From Dasyornis broadbenti (taxonomy: Eukaryota; Chordata; Aves; Passeriformes; Dasyornithidae), in NCBI GenBank assembly GCA_013397935.1, contig VZRN01000635.1, positions 251,700 to 315,699 of the forward strand: 64,000 nucleotides of DNA, in the 5' to 3' direction. A model generated the notes under the pieces. The model saw only the letters and a program-made list of their open reading frames with translations. It searched no databases and had not been told where the DNA came from. Positions 26,346 to 40,200 of the stretch are shown here, piece after piece. The translations under genes were made by a program, and so were the position numbers. Numbering within the stretch: position 1 is the stretch's first letter; each line of letters begins with the position of its first letter.

Positions 26346-27860
26346 ATGCTTTTTTAATTTTTTTTCCCCCTCCTTCTGGGAAGCTGAGAGTGCATAGAAA
26401 CAATGGTGAATTTACCACCCCACCTGCTCCAGGAACAAACACATCCCAGGTGTTGGCAAAGTGCTCCAATTTTCCACGTGGAAAACCCTGCCTGGGCACA
26501 ACGTGCAGTTGTTTTATGCCCACCCTTTCCCACTACAGATGCTTCCCCATTCCAAGGAATAATTCCCATGGACAATTATTTTTTTTTCCTGCACTGTGTG
26601 CTCAGAATTACACATTTTATCCAGTAAAACATCACAGCAGGAGCCTGGTTTGGGCTATTCCTGCTTATCCAAGCAAGGAACACTGATTTGGCTGTTCCTG
26701 GCTGCCAATTTTGCCTTCTTTTAATAACCCATCCCACAGCAGTGAAGCAGCATTTTTGTGGCGTCAAAATTTAGAATATTGGAGCAGCCAACCAACACCT
26801 TTTGCCCCTTCTCCTTGCAGAGTGAATCCACACCTTCTTCCCTGCCCTGCTCTTTATTTGTAAGTACATCCAGCTGCTGCAACCCCACTGGTGCCAGGAA
26901 AAGGGAAAACGAAAACATCTGCAGGCTCCTGCAGCTCTTGTTTGGGGTTTATTTATTTACTTTTGGTGGCTAAAGGGGAGAAGTTTATCCCGAGACAAAA
27001 CCCGACATTTGTTCAGCATCAAAATTTATTGCGCTCAAAACTCAAATCATGAGGAGGGGAAGACGCACAGGGAAATAATTCCCTTCAAAATGAAGCTTCC
27101 CTGGTTAAAATCTCATCAAGGAAAACGTTTTAAGTGGGCCATTCAAATAATTGGAGCACAACTACAAAGATCTGGGCAGTTAAACACCAGTCAATGCTCC
27201 CAGAAAAGATGGCAACAAGTTAAAAGACACCAACAGGTTCCTCTCCTTTCAGGAACACCAGGATCAGGTTTTCCCAGCCACTGGAAGAGCCTCAGTTCAG
27301 GCCCAGTTTCCAGACAGAAAGAAATCTGTGACCCTTTTTAATTATTCATGCTCTGAGAGGCAAATCCTCTCAGATTGCGGGCCCAGAGGCCTTGGGGCCT
27401 TGGCTTTTCCTGGGATTTTTCAGCTGAGGGAATAAGGAGCCGGATCCTCAGCAATATTCCTCGGCTAGGAGTCTGACAGGAGGGAAAACTGCTCCCAGTT
27501 TGCACATTCCAGCTTTTCTGCTGGTGTTGGAGCACCTGCAGGGACACTCAGCAGGTCACCCCAGGATGAGGGGAATAAATGGGAAACTTCTCCTGGAGGG
27601 ATTGGGAAGGAGGAGGAGCAGCCTCAGCACCCCCAGCTCCGTCTCCCTGCAGCTCTGCCAGCTCCCCCTCCATGAAGGAAATGGCAGCATCCCAAAATCC
27701 CACACCTGAGGAAGAACAGAGCTGCTGTGTGGGGCTCGGGGCTGCTCGGGGAGAGGGATAATTGGGACCAAATGTGGGGATTTTGCTTTGGAGTTTATTG
27801 GCAGCGCTGCCAAGTGGGGGCTGAGAGATCTCCCAAGCAGGAAGGTCTGGAATGAGCAGG
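26346..27860. other. No gene recognised; convergent intergenic region
   Basis: Unique-looking, moderately AT-rich, without a nameable repeat, exon or RNA gene. Confidence 0.5.
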
Positions 27861-27889
27861 GAAAAATACCTGGGAAGCACAGAGGGGTT

Positions 27890-28165
27890 TGGGATGGGAT
27901 TTAAAAAGCATCCAGCCCCACCCCTGCCATGGCAGGGACACCTTCCACTGTCCCAGGCTGCTCCAGGCCCCAGTGCCCAGCCTGGCCTTGGACACTGCCA
28001 GGGATCCAGGGGCAGCCACAGCTTCTCTGGGAATTCCATCCCAGGGCCTCCCCACCCTCCCAGGGAACAATTCCTTCCCAAGATCCCATCCAGCCCTGCC
28101 CTCTGGCACTGGGAAGCCATTCCCTGGGTCCTGTCCCTCCAGCCCTTGGAAAAAGTCCCTCTCCC
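27890..28165 (-). mobile_element. CR1 LINE 3' fragment, reverse orientation
   Basis: Reverse CR1 with the ccatggcagggacaccttcc, gggaattccatcccagggcc and ctctggcactgggaagccat blocks. The extreme tail is diverged. Confidence 0.88.
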
Positions 28166-29114
28166 TTTTTCTCGTGGCACTGGAAGAGCACAGCACTTGG
28201 CATCTTGAACACGCTTCCCTTGGTGGACTTTTCTCTGAAACCCAAAATCCACGTCAGTCTCTCCATAAAGACTGCCAGGACCTCTGTGGGTTGTTCCCAC
28301 AGCCAGAGGTTCTGCTGGATATTCAATCCTGGGAATGAATGCGTCACCTCAGCCCAGCACCGCGGCTCATCCAAGGTCCATTCCTTGCAGACTCTGGAGT
28401 TCCAGCCCCTGCTGGAAAAGCCTTTGGATTCACTGAGTGGAGTAGGAGAGGCCGTACTCTGTTCACCTCAGGGCTGGAGTCAGCCTGTTGTGTTTTCCTC
28501 CTGGAAGAGCTCTCTCCTATTCTCTTCTTCACCACGTGGAAAGAAGCCAGAAATAATCCCTCGGTAGAACAAAAAAAAAGGAAAGGTGATGAAAAATATC
28601 TTGGAAGTCTGGAATAAAGGGGAAGTTCTGCTCCGTTTGCTTTGCTTTAGGGAACGCTGTCACCTGCTGGCAGGAGAGTGAGAAACTCGGAGTTTTGTGG
28701 CAAAAAAAAGAACCTTCACATCCCAGAAGGGAAAAAAAAAAAAAAAAAACCCACAAAAAATTCCCAGCTAAAACCCAACCTGGGAAATGAGGTGTTCTTG
28801 GGTAAGAAGGATCAGCACCGGGCTGAGAGTCCTGCACAGGAATTCCCGATGATACCAAACTCCCTCTCAGCTTCCCAAATGCCACTTCCCTCTCCTTCTC
28901 AAGTCTCTCTCTACATCCCAGCTCCAATGAGTCCCTGTCACTTTTCCTCTCCCAGCCACCTCCATCCTCCTCCGTTTCAACAATTCCAGCCCTGTCCCAC
29001 TTCCATGTGGCAAGAGAAAATCAGGAGCATCTCACATCTGCCAGACTTCCATGATTTCCATTTTTCTGAGATTTGGGACTGCCAAAACTCCGTGCCCCTC
29101 CAGGGTTGTGTCCA
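28166..29114. other. No gene recognised; convergent intergenic region
   Basis: Includes an A-run at 28732-28750. Nothing else identifiable. Confidence 0.45.
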
Positions 29115-29255
29115 GTTTAGACGGGATATTAGGAAAAATTTCTTCCTGGAAATGGATGCCAGGCATTGGAAGGGGCTGCCCAGGGAAGCGTTGGAATCAC
29201 ATCCCTGATGCCATTTAATTCCTGCCACTGTTGGTTATCACATAATTCCAAACTG
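29115..29255 (+). mobile_element. CR1 3' fragment
   Basis: Sense CR1 with gggatattaggaaaaatttc and ggggctgcccagggaagcg, diverged towards the tail (tatcacataattcc). An older-looking copy than its neighbours. Confidence 0.75.
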
Positions 29256-31238
29256 CCTCTTCTTCAGGATCCTGCAGCTGCCAGAGCAGAAAACACACAG
29301 ACAACAGATTTCCTTGAAAATCCTGTTTTTATTGCTTGATTTTATGGTCTTTACGTTATTTATTTGATAACAAAGTTTATATAAACGCAGGGAATGTGCA
29401 CACAAAATACAGAATCTGTTTGGAATCCACGGGCAAGGATCAAGCAAGTTTCGACCAAAAGGCAGTGGTTAATTATTAATTAAGACAAGACATTATTAAT
29501 ACAGACAGCTGGATTGCTGAAAAATTAAAACATCAACAGCACAAGGTCTGGCTGTCTAAAAATGAACCATTATTACACAGCAGAAAGTCCTTCCAGGAGC
29601 AAGACAACCACGAGTCCTCACCCAGCTACAAAGTTACAAAATCTACTCGAAACCCATCCAAAAACTTGCAAATTCTACCTGAAACCCCTGGTGCAGTTGC
29701 CTACAAATCCCTGTGGAACAAGGCCTGCTCAGTTCAGTGGCTCCCAGAAATATTTGGATTTCAAAGTGGGATGTCCACGTGGTTTTGGTGAGGAGCAAGA
29801 GATCCTCATGATTTCAAGGAGCAGAAACTCAACCGCAGAAAAGTGGTTTTGGAGTGAGAGTTTGCGCTGGAGATGATCCACAAGGCTTCCCTATCCCTCC
29901 CCTCACCTCTCCAAAGACCTATTCCAACAGAAATGATCCTCGAGACATCCATGGAAAAGCTGGAGCCGCCTGTGGCATTTCAGGATTATGATTTGGCACC
30001 TTCCACCAGAGAAATGCTCTCAAGGCATGGACTAATTTTTCCTCAGCCTGGAATAAACTGGAATTGCTAAGAAAGCAAACCCTGCCTGCTTAGAAGGAAT
30101 AGAAACAATTTTTTTTGGAGAGAATGGACAGATATTTTAAAAAAGAACACAGAATTAGGACACAAAAATCATCCTTTAAAAGATCTCCAAGCAACTCAGA
30201 GAAATAAATGTAAGAATGAAGTCTTTATAACTCTTCACTAGAAAAAACACCCCAGGTTTAATTAAATCTAATGAAGATCTACCCTCAGCACCCGGAGAAA
30301 ACAAAAGATCCCATCAAATTTCCTACAACTTTTTGCTTATTAATTGTTGTTGAAATTGAACTGTAAGCAAGAGCTCACTTGCCTGAAAGACTGACAGAGG
30401 TGTTTGTTAATATTTCCTCCCTGTGAGACTTTTCTGAGTCACTTCTGGAACATTTGTATTTAAGCTTTTATAAAGTATTAAATGCTAAAAAGAAATTTTA
30501 AAAGTTTCCCATTCACTGGATTGTATTTTATTGGCCAAGGGAGTTAAAGTGGGGAGAAAAGAGGAAATTTCAGTGCATACACTCAAATCCTGCTGCCTCA
30601 GGAAAATCTCACACCTGCATTTCTATTTTGAGTCCACAAATTAAACAAGTACGAACTTTCTGCTGTTTAATTCTTGTACCAGGTCTTCAGAGGGTTTTTC
30701 TTCCTTTTGCCCCCCTGCTTCTGGCACTCGAATCTTCCCATTTGTGCTTCAGCGTCTCAGTCCCGATCTTTGCTGCTGCACTCCCAGCGCGTCAGCTCCG
30801 CCCCACAGCGACTGGGGAGCATTACTGGACACGCTGCTGAAGAAACAAACCAAACTGCTGGAATGACACCATTTCCTCCTTCTGCAGCTCTGAAACCGCA
30901 TCAGATCTTATGAATGCGCTCCATTCTTTTGGCCAGACAGGTTACTGGAAGACATAATGCTTTATAAACATGGATTTAGGGACTCTGATGGCGACTCGCA
31001 GGATACTGGGTGGCTCTTTAATCCCCACGTTTCCCTGATTTCCTTATTCTTGAAGGCACTTCCCAACTATTTCTTCTACTGCAGAACCACATTCCTGAAG
31101 CCTGTGTCCTTCCCCTGGCAGTTTCTTCCCAGTTCTACACCAAAGGAAACTCGAATTAGGAATTGAGGACTGAGCTTTTGCAAGAAGAAATGCACTCAGA
31201 TATTGCGGAGTTCAGGTGGTGAGGAAGCTGCTCAGCCC
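29256..31238 (-). other. Repeat-poor AT-rich stretch, probable CHAF1B 3' UTR and downstream flank
   Basis: No open frame resembles a known protein and no CR1 fragment is visible here, unlike the regions on either side. It directly follows the CHAF1B stop codon on the minus strand. Assignment to the 3' UTR is an inference from position. Confidence 0.4.
30527..30532 (-). terminator. Candidate CHAF1B poly(A) signal
   Basis: AATAAA on the minus strand, about 710 bases after the CHAF1B stop. Alternatives are an ATTAAA at 31017-31022 and another AATAAA at 29328-29333. The stretch 29256-31238 is AT-rich, repeat-poor and without coding potential, which fits a 3' UTR of up to about 1.9 kb. Confidence 0.35.
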
Positions 31239-34200
31239 TTATTTGTTGGAATCACAGCTGGTTTGGTCTCCAGCAGGTGCAGGAAGGGACAATTCCTCAG
31301 TCCTGGGCCGTTTTGCTGCTGGGGGATTTTGGAGGCTCTCATCGGATGGCAAAGGCCTCTCTGAAAGAAGCAGACAGGAAAATCATTTAAAATTAATAAA
31401 TCCACATTAAAAAAGGAAATCTGTTTGCCGAATCCACAAACAATTCACCACTCACTCCAAAAAAAAAAAACCCAGCCCTGATTTGTGAGAGTCCAGCACC
31501 TGCAACAAGGAAATGCTGGAAGAATCTTTCCAAGCTGGGAACCTCACATCCATGAATTTATCCTTGGTTTCACTGCTACAAAAACTGCAGGGACGGTCAC
31601 ACAAGCAGCTGCCCCAGGGCAGTGAGAAAACATTTCACAATGCCAAAAGCACCTCTTAAACACACCAAGACAATGAAGAAGCTTTAGAATTTGCAGCTAG
31701 AGGGAGGATTTTTTAATAACATAAATCTATAATGGAAAAAAAAAACCTGATTGGCTGGATATTAAGAGTCACAAAAACGTACCAAGTTCCTGTTCTGAGG
31801 AAGGAGGGACAGCAGCTGGGTCTGGACATGCAGAGGTTGGGGTATCTGGCTTCAAGGAAATCAAGTTTATTCTCCTTTAAAAGAGCAGAAACAGTTTAAT
31901 TGCTTTACAGACATCATCTCCATGTGTTTTTTACTGAAACATTTATTTCAACAGAATTGGGTAAATGCAAAGGTAGTTCAGATATATTTTACTGCACATT
32001 TTTCCTTCTTTTTATAAGCTGAAGGGAGCATTATCCATTTCCAATCCCCTCTGGACCAGGGTGCCCAGTGCCCCCATACAATCAATGCCCGGATTAAAGG
32101 CAATTTCTAAAACCAAGATCTTCGCCTCAGGCAGTGACTTAATCAATGTTTTAAGTCTCACTTAAAACATTGAGGGCCTGTCTAGACCTGCACTCTTCAC
32201 TTCTTAAAATGTTCTTTGGCAGAAGGGTCTTTAAATAGCTCTTGGCAGCTGAAGGCTTCAGGTACCTGTTTTGTACAGGAAACAGGACCTGAAGGCAGAA
32301 TCACAGAATATTCTGAGCTGGAAGGGACCCACAAGGGTGAAAACCCAGCTCCTGGCCAAGACAGACACCTTCTGCTGTGAAGGACCAGGTGAATTTGCTG
32401 CCTCACATTTCAGCAGAAACCTAAAAGCTCCACATCCGGGAGACATTCTGACCTCTCGTTTGCAGAGTAACAAAAAGCTCCACATCAAGACAGCTGCCAG
32501 CCTTTAAACGCAGCACGAGCACGGCTCGTCTTGGCCCCCGTGTTTACGACGGGAAGTGGCACCACAAATCTCACCTGGGCGTTTTGAAACAGGACTGCAA
32601 AGTGGTGAGGGTGATCCTCCTGGGCTGGGGGGCTTTGCTGCTCTGGGAGGCTCCCTGGCTGCTTTTCCTCTCCTCGGAGGATGCCACTGGAATGGTTTTG
32701 ATGCCGACGGGAGTGGAAGGCGGCTCCTTCGCAGCGGTGCTGGGTGTTCGAGGCTGGAGGGCGGGATCCCTGCTGGGAGGGGTCCCCTCTGCCAGCCTGG
32801 AGCCTGGCGAAATGGCTTTGTGGGGTTGGCTCTTCTTGGCTTTCTTGTCTGCTGCACCTGGAGTCCTGATATTTATCTGGGGCTTTTCCTTCAGGGGCGT
32901 TCCCAGCTCATCCTTGTCGAAGGTGACGAAGGAGCAGTACCCATCCGTGGAGGAAATGGCCAGGAAGGATCCGTCACTGGACCTAGTTGGGATTTCATTT
33001 TTCACATTAAAGGCCAGGATTTGTCTTCACCCCTCACCCAAGTGATTAAGAGCCATGATTCTCTAATTCACAGGGCACAGAGGGGTGATTGATGCTCGGA
33101 CACTGGAGACAGTGACCACGTGTGTGTCGTAAATGGGATGTAAACCCAAGGTGCTGCACAGAACCTGGAGAAGGGCGTTTTCCCCACAACAAATCAGGAC
33201 TACAACTCCTTACCATGAAATGTCACTCAGGGTGTGGTAATGGATGTTGGAAACGTAACCAAAGGGGAAGGACTGCTCAGTGTCATAAAAAAGCACAGAA
33301 TCTTCGGAAGCAACAGCGAACACCAATCGGTAGGGCAGGTTAAACAGGGCAGGGCAGGATCTGGGACTGCCTTCATCTGCAAAGAGAGGAGCACTGTGAG
33401 AACTCTTGCATTTATTGCAAGATAGTGACTGCACTTTGCCATTAATTTAAATAAGAAATTAAATTATCGATCAGTATCAAGATAAACACTGAAAGACAGC
33501 ACTGGTGTGAAATTTAACATTTGACATTTCTGTTGTCTGAAATGTACTCTCTATTGTCTTAGTTGAAGACAAACTGGCATATTTCTCCCTCTGGTTTGCT
33601 TCTGTTTTGTTTTGTAAAGTTTGTCCTGTACTTTCCAGCTTGAACTCTTCAGCATCTTTATATAAACTCTAAGATTACAGTCTCCCTTTAGAGACCAACC
33701 GCACACACACATCTCCTTCCTGTGCAACACAATAGATCCAAGGATTATGATGAAAACACAACAGGTAGATCCTGGAATATTACAAATTCAATCTCTAAAG
33801 AAAGGAGCCAAGCTCTGCCTGTCTTGTTAAAATATAAACGCTCCTGGAGCCACAATGAGGCTGGATTTCAATCCCCAGACAAATTCTTGTGCAACTTCAG
33901 ACGATCCTGTCCCCAGCTCGGAATTCCTGTTCTGCCCAGTAACACCAGCACTGCTTCAGCTTCGGCTTCCTTCAATAAACATTTGCTGCAAACGATTCCA
34001 GCTCCCTGTGATGTGGGCAGTTGAGAGCAACAGGAATTATTTCACTGGATTGCTCCCCTGGTGCTAAACCAGGTTATTTATGCTGAACACAAAGTGGTTA
34101 ACAGTTAAAGACAAACATTCAGCAGTGCTTCTGTAGCCTGAGAGGCCGAGGGACGACACCCACCCACTCCACCAAAAGCTACTCATGAGGGACTTCAGGT

Positions 34201-37200
34201 GAACTCAGGGTCTCAGATCAGGAAACAACTTCTCAGGTGTGGTGCAGCACTGTGTTAGAGGGATGGTAAAGGGCTGGGCCACGAAGCAGTGAACAGCCAC
34301 GTCTTGTCCCAGATTTGCTGCGAGTTCGCAGCCCCTGCAGGCCTCCCAGTACCTTCGGCAGGTGCTCCTCGCAGCTCAAAGTACACGGGGCAGCAGCGAA
34401 CGGCCAGAGTTCCCTTGCCAGGACAGGGCAGGTGACCCACGGGCCTTCAGAGAGAATCAGGAGCTCAGCAAACAGACTTGCACTCTTTGAATTTCTCATT
34501 TTGTAACAAAAACATGTTTTTATCTCGCTAAGGCCTACCTTTTAAGATTGTTTCTGGAGAAAACATAGGTGGTGTTCGTAACGTTCTCTCCCGATTCCAC
34601 ACAGCCAGCTGCCAAAACGAAGGGGCCAGCATTACTCATCACTTCAGAGAGCTCCTGAGCACACACCTTGTGTCCATAAACATTCTAATTCCTGGGATTT
34701 AGGCTTGCCCATGAACATTCTAAATTCCCAGGAATTAGGCCTGTCAGTTGGGCAAAGGCTGTGCAACCCGAATACAACTTAAAAAGGCATCCTAAATATT
34801 TATTTAGTGCTGGTTCTGTTTCCCTTATACACTTCCCTCCTCAAAGCCGCTTTTTGATGTTGCCAGACATCAATAAAAGCAGTGCTTGGACAGGCACACA
34901 CACTGATCCCCTCCTTGCAGGGTTGTTTTTACTGGGAATGCAGAATGTTCTTAGGGAAGGACCCAAATAAAGAGAGACCAGTCAAAAGAAACCACTCATT
35001 ACCCTTCATTTCTGTTTTAACAGGGTGCTGGTGTTGCAATTTGTTCGGAAAAAAGGCCATAAATATCATTTTTATCACAGGAGAAAGTTGATGTTGTGGA
35101 TTGTTAATGGAGAGTATTGTGGAGTCTTTACTTTCTTCAGCTGGGAGAAGGAGGAATGGGATAATGACGATAAATCAGCAACCCTGAGCAGTTTGAAATA
35201 CTGAAAAACATTCAAACTGGAATACAAGAGATTGAGGGAGCTGGGAAAGGGCTGAGGCTGGAGCAGAGGAGGCTCAGGGGGAACCTTGTGGCTCTGCACA
35301 GCTCCTGACAGGAGGGGGCAGCCGGGGGGGGTCGGGCTGTGCTGCCAGGGAACAGGGACAGGAGGAGAGGGAACGGCCTCAGGCTGGGCCAGGGGAGGCT
35401 GAGCTTGGACAGCAGCAGGAATTTCTCCATGGAAAGGGTGGCCAGGCCTTGGCAGGGGCTGCCCAGGGAGCTTTGGAGTCCCCATCCCTGCAGGTGTCCA
35501 AGGAAGGCCTGGCCGTGGCACTCAGTGCTCTGGGCTGGGGATAAGGTGGGCATCGGGCACGGCTTGGACTCCATGACCTTGGAGCTCTTTTCCAAGCTCA
35601 GTGACGCGAGCCAAGCTGCAGGAGATGTTCCCATACCTGGAGCGAGCAGATAGGAGCCATCGGGAGTGAAGCTGAGCCTGCGGAAAAACGACTTCATGCT
35701 GTCATCGTGGAACATCCGAAAACTCCTCGCCTGCAACATGGCAAACAGGATTGTGGGAAGGGCCAGGAATGTGCCAGCTGGAATCCCAGCGAGACAAAAC
35801 ATCCCCTTGGACAATCCAACCTAAGGGAACTTTTCAAACGAAACGTTTTAAAAGCCATGCCTCCTTCAACCTCGCTATAAATTCTTCACAGCTAAGAAAA
35901 ATAGTCCTTGATCCCTCTTGAGCTGCAAAGCAAAACACTCCCAGAGCTGTCACCTTAAACCAGCCATCGAGAAATAGTCATAACCTGGAGAACAACATTA
36001 TTTAACACCCAGTGTTCCTCAGGCATTTCATTTTAACCCCAGGATTAGAGGCTGAAAGAGAACTTCTCGCATGGCAAAGCGCCTGCTCTCGGGCCTGTTC
36101 TTCAGCCTCTATAAAACTGTTACCAATGCTTTCCCCCAAAAGAGAAAATGAGTGAGTAGAAGGGATTAACAAAGTTATAGCCAGCTTGGAGGTGTTATTT
36201 TACTATCACTTACAACTGGTCAGGAGGAAAAAAGCTCTTTGTTTTCCCTCTTAGGGTTAGAATTTCCCAAATTATCCCTAATTCATATTTTTCTTAAAAA
36301 TCAGACTACCCTTTTGAAAATCCCAGGCTGTTAACTTTGAAATACTATTGCTATGTCATATCCATTAATAAACTTACAGCTACTGCCAGGTATGCTCGGA
36401 GCTTTTCCTGTTAAGAACTACTTTTTCCACACTATTTTTAACTTTTACAACTGAGGGATTGTGTTGCTGCTTTAAATCAGCAAGAGATTTTGGGGACACG
36501 GTTTTGAGGTGACGATGGTGAGGCTGGGTGAGCGTGAAGGTCTCTCCCAGCCCTGATGATTCCGTGATTCTGGGACATAGGAATTTTTTGGATGGAAAAT
36601 ATTTGATCCTTTGATTCCACGGAAGAGAAAGCTGATATAAAATAGCACCCAGCAGTTTCCAGTCCCAGCAGAACCACGCACCTCTCCTTCAGCTCCTGAT
36701 CCCGATGGCATCTTGGTGACATTGAAAGCCACTCGCTTGGTTTGGGTGTTGTAAACTCGCAGGACCCTGAGTGGGAGAGCAGAGTCAGCCAGCAGGGAAT
36801 CATGGAATGGTTCCTGTTCCAATCCCCATCCAGGGACACCTTCCACTGTCCCAGGCTGCTCCAAGCCCCAGTGTCCAACCTGGCCTTGGGCACTGCCAGG
36901 GATCCAGGGGCAGCCACAGCTGCTCTGGGAATTCCATCCCAGGGCCTCCCCACCCTCCCAGGGAACAATTCCTTCCCAAGATCCCATCCAGCCCTGCCCT
37001 CTGGCACTGGGAAGCCATTCCCTGGGTCCTGGCCCTCCATTCCTTGCAAATTGTCTCTCTCCATGTTTCCTGGGGCTCCTTCAGGCCCTGCAAGGCCACA
37101 CTGAGTTCAGCCCAAAGCTTCTCCTCTCCAGGCTGAACAATCCCAGCTCTGCCAGCCTTTCCTGTGAACAGCTTCCTTTGCCCCAGGGGTCCCAAGAATG

Positions 37201-40200
37201 CCCCAGGACCTCCCTTCTCAGTCAGCACCACAAAATGTAAATATAAACTTGGACCACCAAATAACCATTTATTACAATTCTCCTCATGAGACACAACCAC
37301 AGGGATGTGTTTTGGTGACCAAATAACCAATGGATTCCTGGCAATGTTTCGGCTCCATAAGGTTTGGGAAGGCCCAGCAGACGGATTCATGGAGGAATGA
37401 GGGAATTAGGAAACAGGGAACTGCCAGGCTGCTCCTACCTGCACTGTGGGTTTCTGAAGAGTGGGAAGTCACACAATTAAAAACAATTAGCTACATCTCC
37501 ATCAGTCATAAAATTACGGAATGGTTTGGGTTGGAAGGGACCTTAAAGATCATTTAATTCCCCCCTGTGCCACAGGCAGGGACACCTTCCACTACCCCAG
37601 GATGCTCCATCCCCAAGGATGAATTTATTGGCTCATGAACAGGAGCATGCAACACTCTCTTAGGACACAACTGGTATCAGTAATGACCAATAGCATGAGA
37701 ACTTAATTCCTAGAGAAAAATTCCTACAAAAGTTCATTTGCTGCTAAGAGAGACTTCAGGAATCATTTACCACAACTAAAGAATCATTTTACTTTCACAT
37801 CAACCTGCTTAGAGAACAAAGCGAATGAAACAAAAGCTCGTATTTGTCTGGTACCCCTCCTCTCAATTCATCCCCCAGGAAAAAGGAATATTTGGGAAAA
37901 ACATTCGGACCAAGAGCTCACCTGTCACAACTCAGGGTTGCAATATACTGGCCTAGAGGATCCCAGGTTACTCCTTGGACATAACTCTTGTGCTCGTTAA
38001 ATATTGAAACTTTCTGACCTGGAATTACAAACGGCTTTCAGATCATAAACCCAAACGCGTTTCCAAACATTTCAGAAACTGAACAAGACAAAAGAATGCC
38101 TCAAAACGTAGGGAAATTATTTTCCTTAACGTAAAAGTGTTAGCTGGATGGTGGCTAAGAATATCAGAAAAAAAGCTGCTTTTTAACTGCCAATCTAAGG
38201 CTTATTTGCCACAAATTAAATCAGCCAAGCAAAGGCACTGACCCCGCTGATGTTCCACAAGTGAAGGTCTCAGAGCCAAAACATTGGTGAGACAAAGGTA
38301 CAGAGAACTTTAAAGACACTTTGTTAAATATTGGTCACAGGTGGGATTTTTCCTATCATTTGGAAAAAGGTTGCTTTCCTGCAAAAAAATACCAGAAGCT
38401 GACAAGTTTCAGAGAAAATAAACAGCTTTTCAAAAAGATGACACCGGAAGAATTGAGGCCACGCTGCACAACAACACCGAAAAGTGGAGGAAGGAATAGA
38501 CAAGATGTTTGTGCAGGAGTTTGGTGGGGGGGAAAAAAAAAATGTGTGAAGTTATTTCCGAAATACTCCAAGGTGAACAGATTGCTTTTTTGTACATTTT
38601 GTTGGCCTGAAAATATCTTCATATCCATGTAGGGCAGGGCCTCACAATCCCAGAAAATCACACAAAAACTCAGTCACAACAAAAGACGTTTCCAATTTTT
38701 TTGGGAAATACCCTGAGGCACTTCCACCAGACCTGGAATTCCAAGGGGTAACTGCAGCATTTACCTTTACTGACATCCCACATGATTGCTGTGTTGTCTA
38801 CAGAAGCAGAGGCCATGTAATTTCCATCTGAGGTCCAACAAATATCATACACATCCTCCAAGTGGCCTCTAGAAGGCAGGAGAAACCAACCATTAATTGG
38901 AAAATTAAAAGCTACGTGTAAACATGAGGTTTATGGATTTTTAGGTTGAAAGAAAAAGAAGCAGAGGCAAATAAAAACTCCTGCTGGTGCTTCAAGCACT
39001 TCTGAAAGTTTCTCACGTCAACCTCTGCGGCTGCCAGGAGCTACTCCTGCAACTTGAAACCATTCCCCCTTGTCTGGTCACCATCTGCCTGCACAAAATG
39101 TCCCTCTCCCTCCTTTTTCTGAGCCCCATTAACAGAGGCTTGAAAGGATTAATATCAGAGCAAGCAAATTGTAGCGAGCACTGGAGTTCTACACGCTGAA
39201 GACTGCGCCGCACGATAAAAGCCACTGGGGGAGGCAAAACCACTGAAGAGAAAAACAAACTCAAGAACTAAGAAGTTACCTTAAAGTTTTAAAGACTGCC
39301 CAGTTCTCCTTGTTGAGCTGAGCTTCGTCTTCATCCTGAAAAACCAGCGGCTCCAACTCTTTGCTGTCATTCAGCTTCCACAGCAAAATAACGGCATCTG
39401 TAGAGGAGATCAGATGAAGCTTCTTTATTTCCCACTCTTCTTTGTTCATGCAAAATGTAATGCTGATGGATTTAATTTGGTTTAACTTCAAAATTCTCTG
39501 GGATGAGACAGAGGAGAAGCAGCTCTCACCATCCCCTCCGGAGGCCAGGATGTCCCCGCTGGGAGAGAAGCGCACGACGTTGACGGCCTTGGTGTGGCGG
39601 GCCAGGTTGGACAGGAATTCCACGATGGCTTTTCCATCCGGGCCTTTCTCCACTTTCCAGATCTAGTTACAAGAGCGTTACAGCTTTCCAGGACAAGATG
39701 TGATGTCACCGGATCGTCAGGGTGGGAAGGGACTTTCGGGATCAGCCAGTGCCACCCCAGCAGCACCAGCATCACCCCAAACCCTGTCCCCAAGGGCCAC
39801 ATCCAGACTCCTCCTGAGCACTCCCACACACAGGGACTCCAGCACCTCCCTGGGCCACTCATTCCAGTGCCTGACTACTCTTCCAGAGAAATTTCTTTTC
39901 CTGATACCTAATCTGAACTTCTTCTGGTGCAACATGAGGCCCTTTCCTTGTTTCTTTCCACTTGGGACACAGCAAAAGAGCCTGACCCCCACCTCACTGC
40001 CCCCTCCTGTCAGGTAGCATCTTTTATGTCAAAGACAACTGACATTTTTCCAGACCTAAAACATGTATAAAAAAAAATCCCTGAAACATATGCAATGTCA
40101 AGGAAGAAGAGGTCAATTTGCCAGTGAGGAAGGTGAAAGTTTTATCTGAGACAACTGAAATAAACTACAACAGAGACTATTTACAAGAGTATGTAATGAC

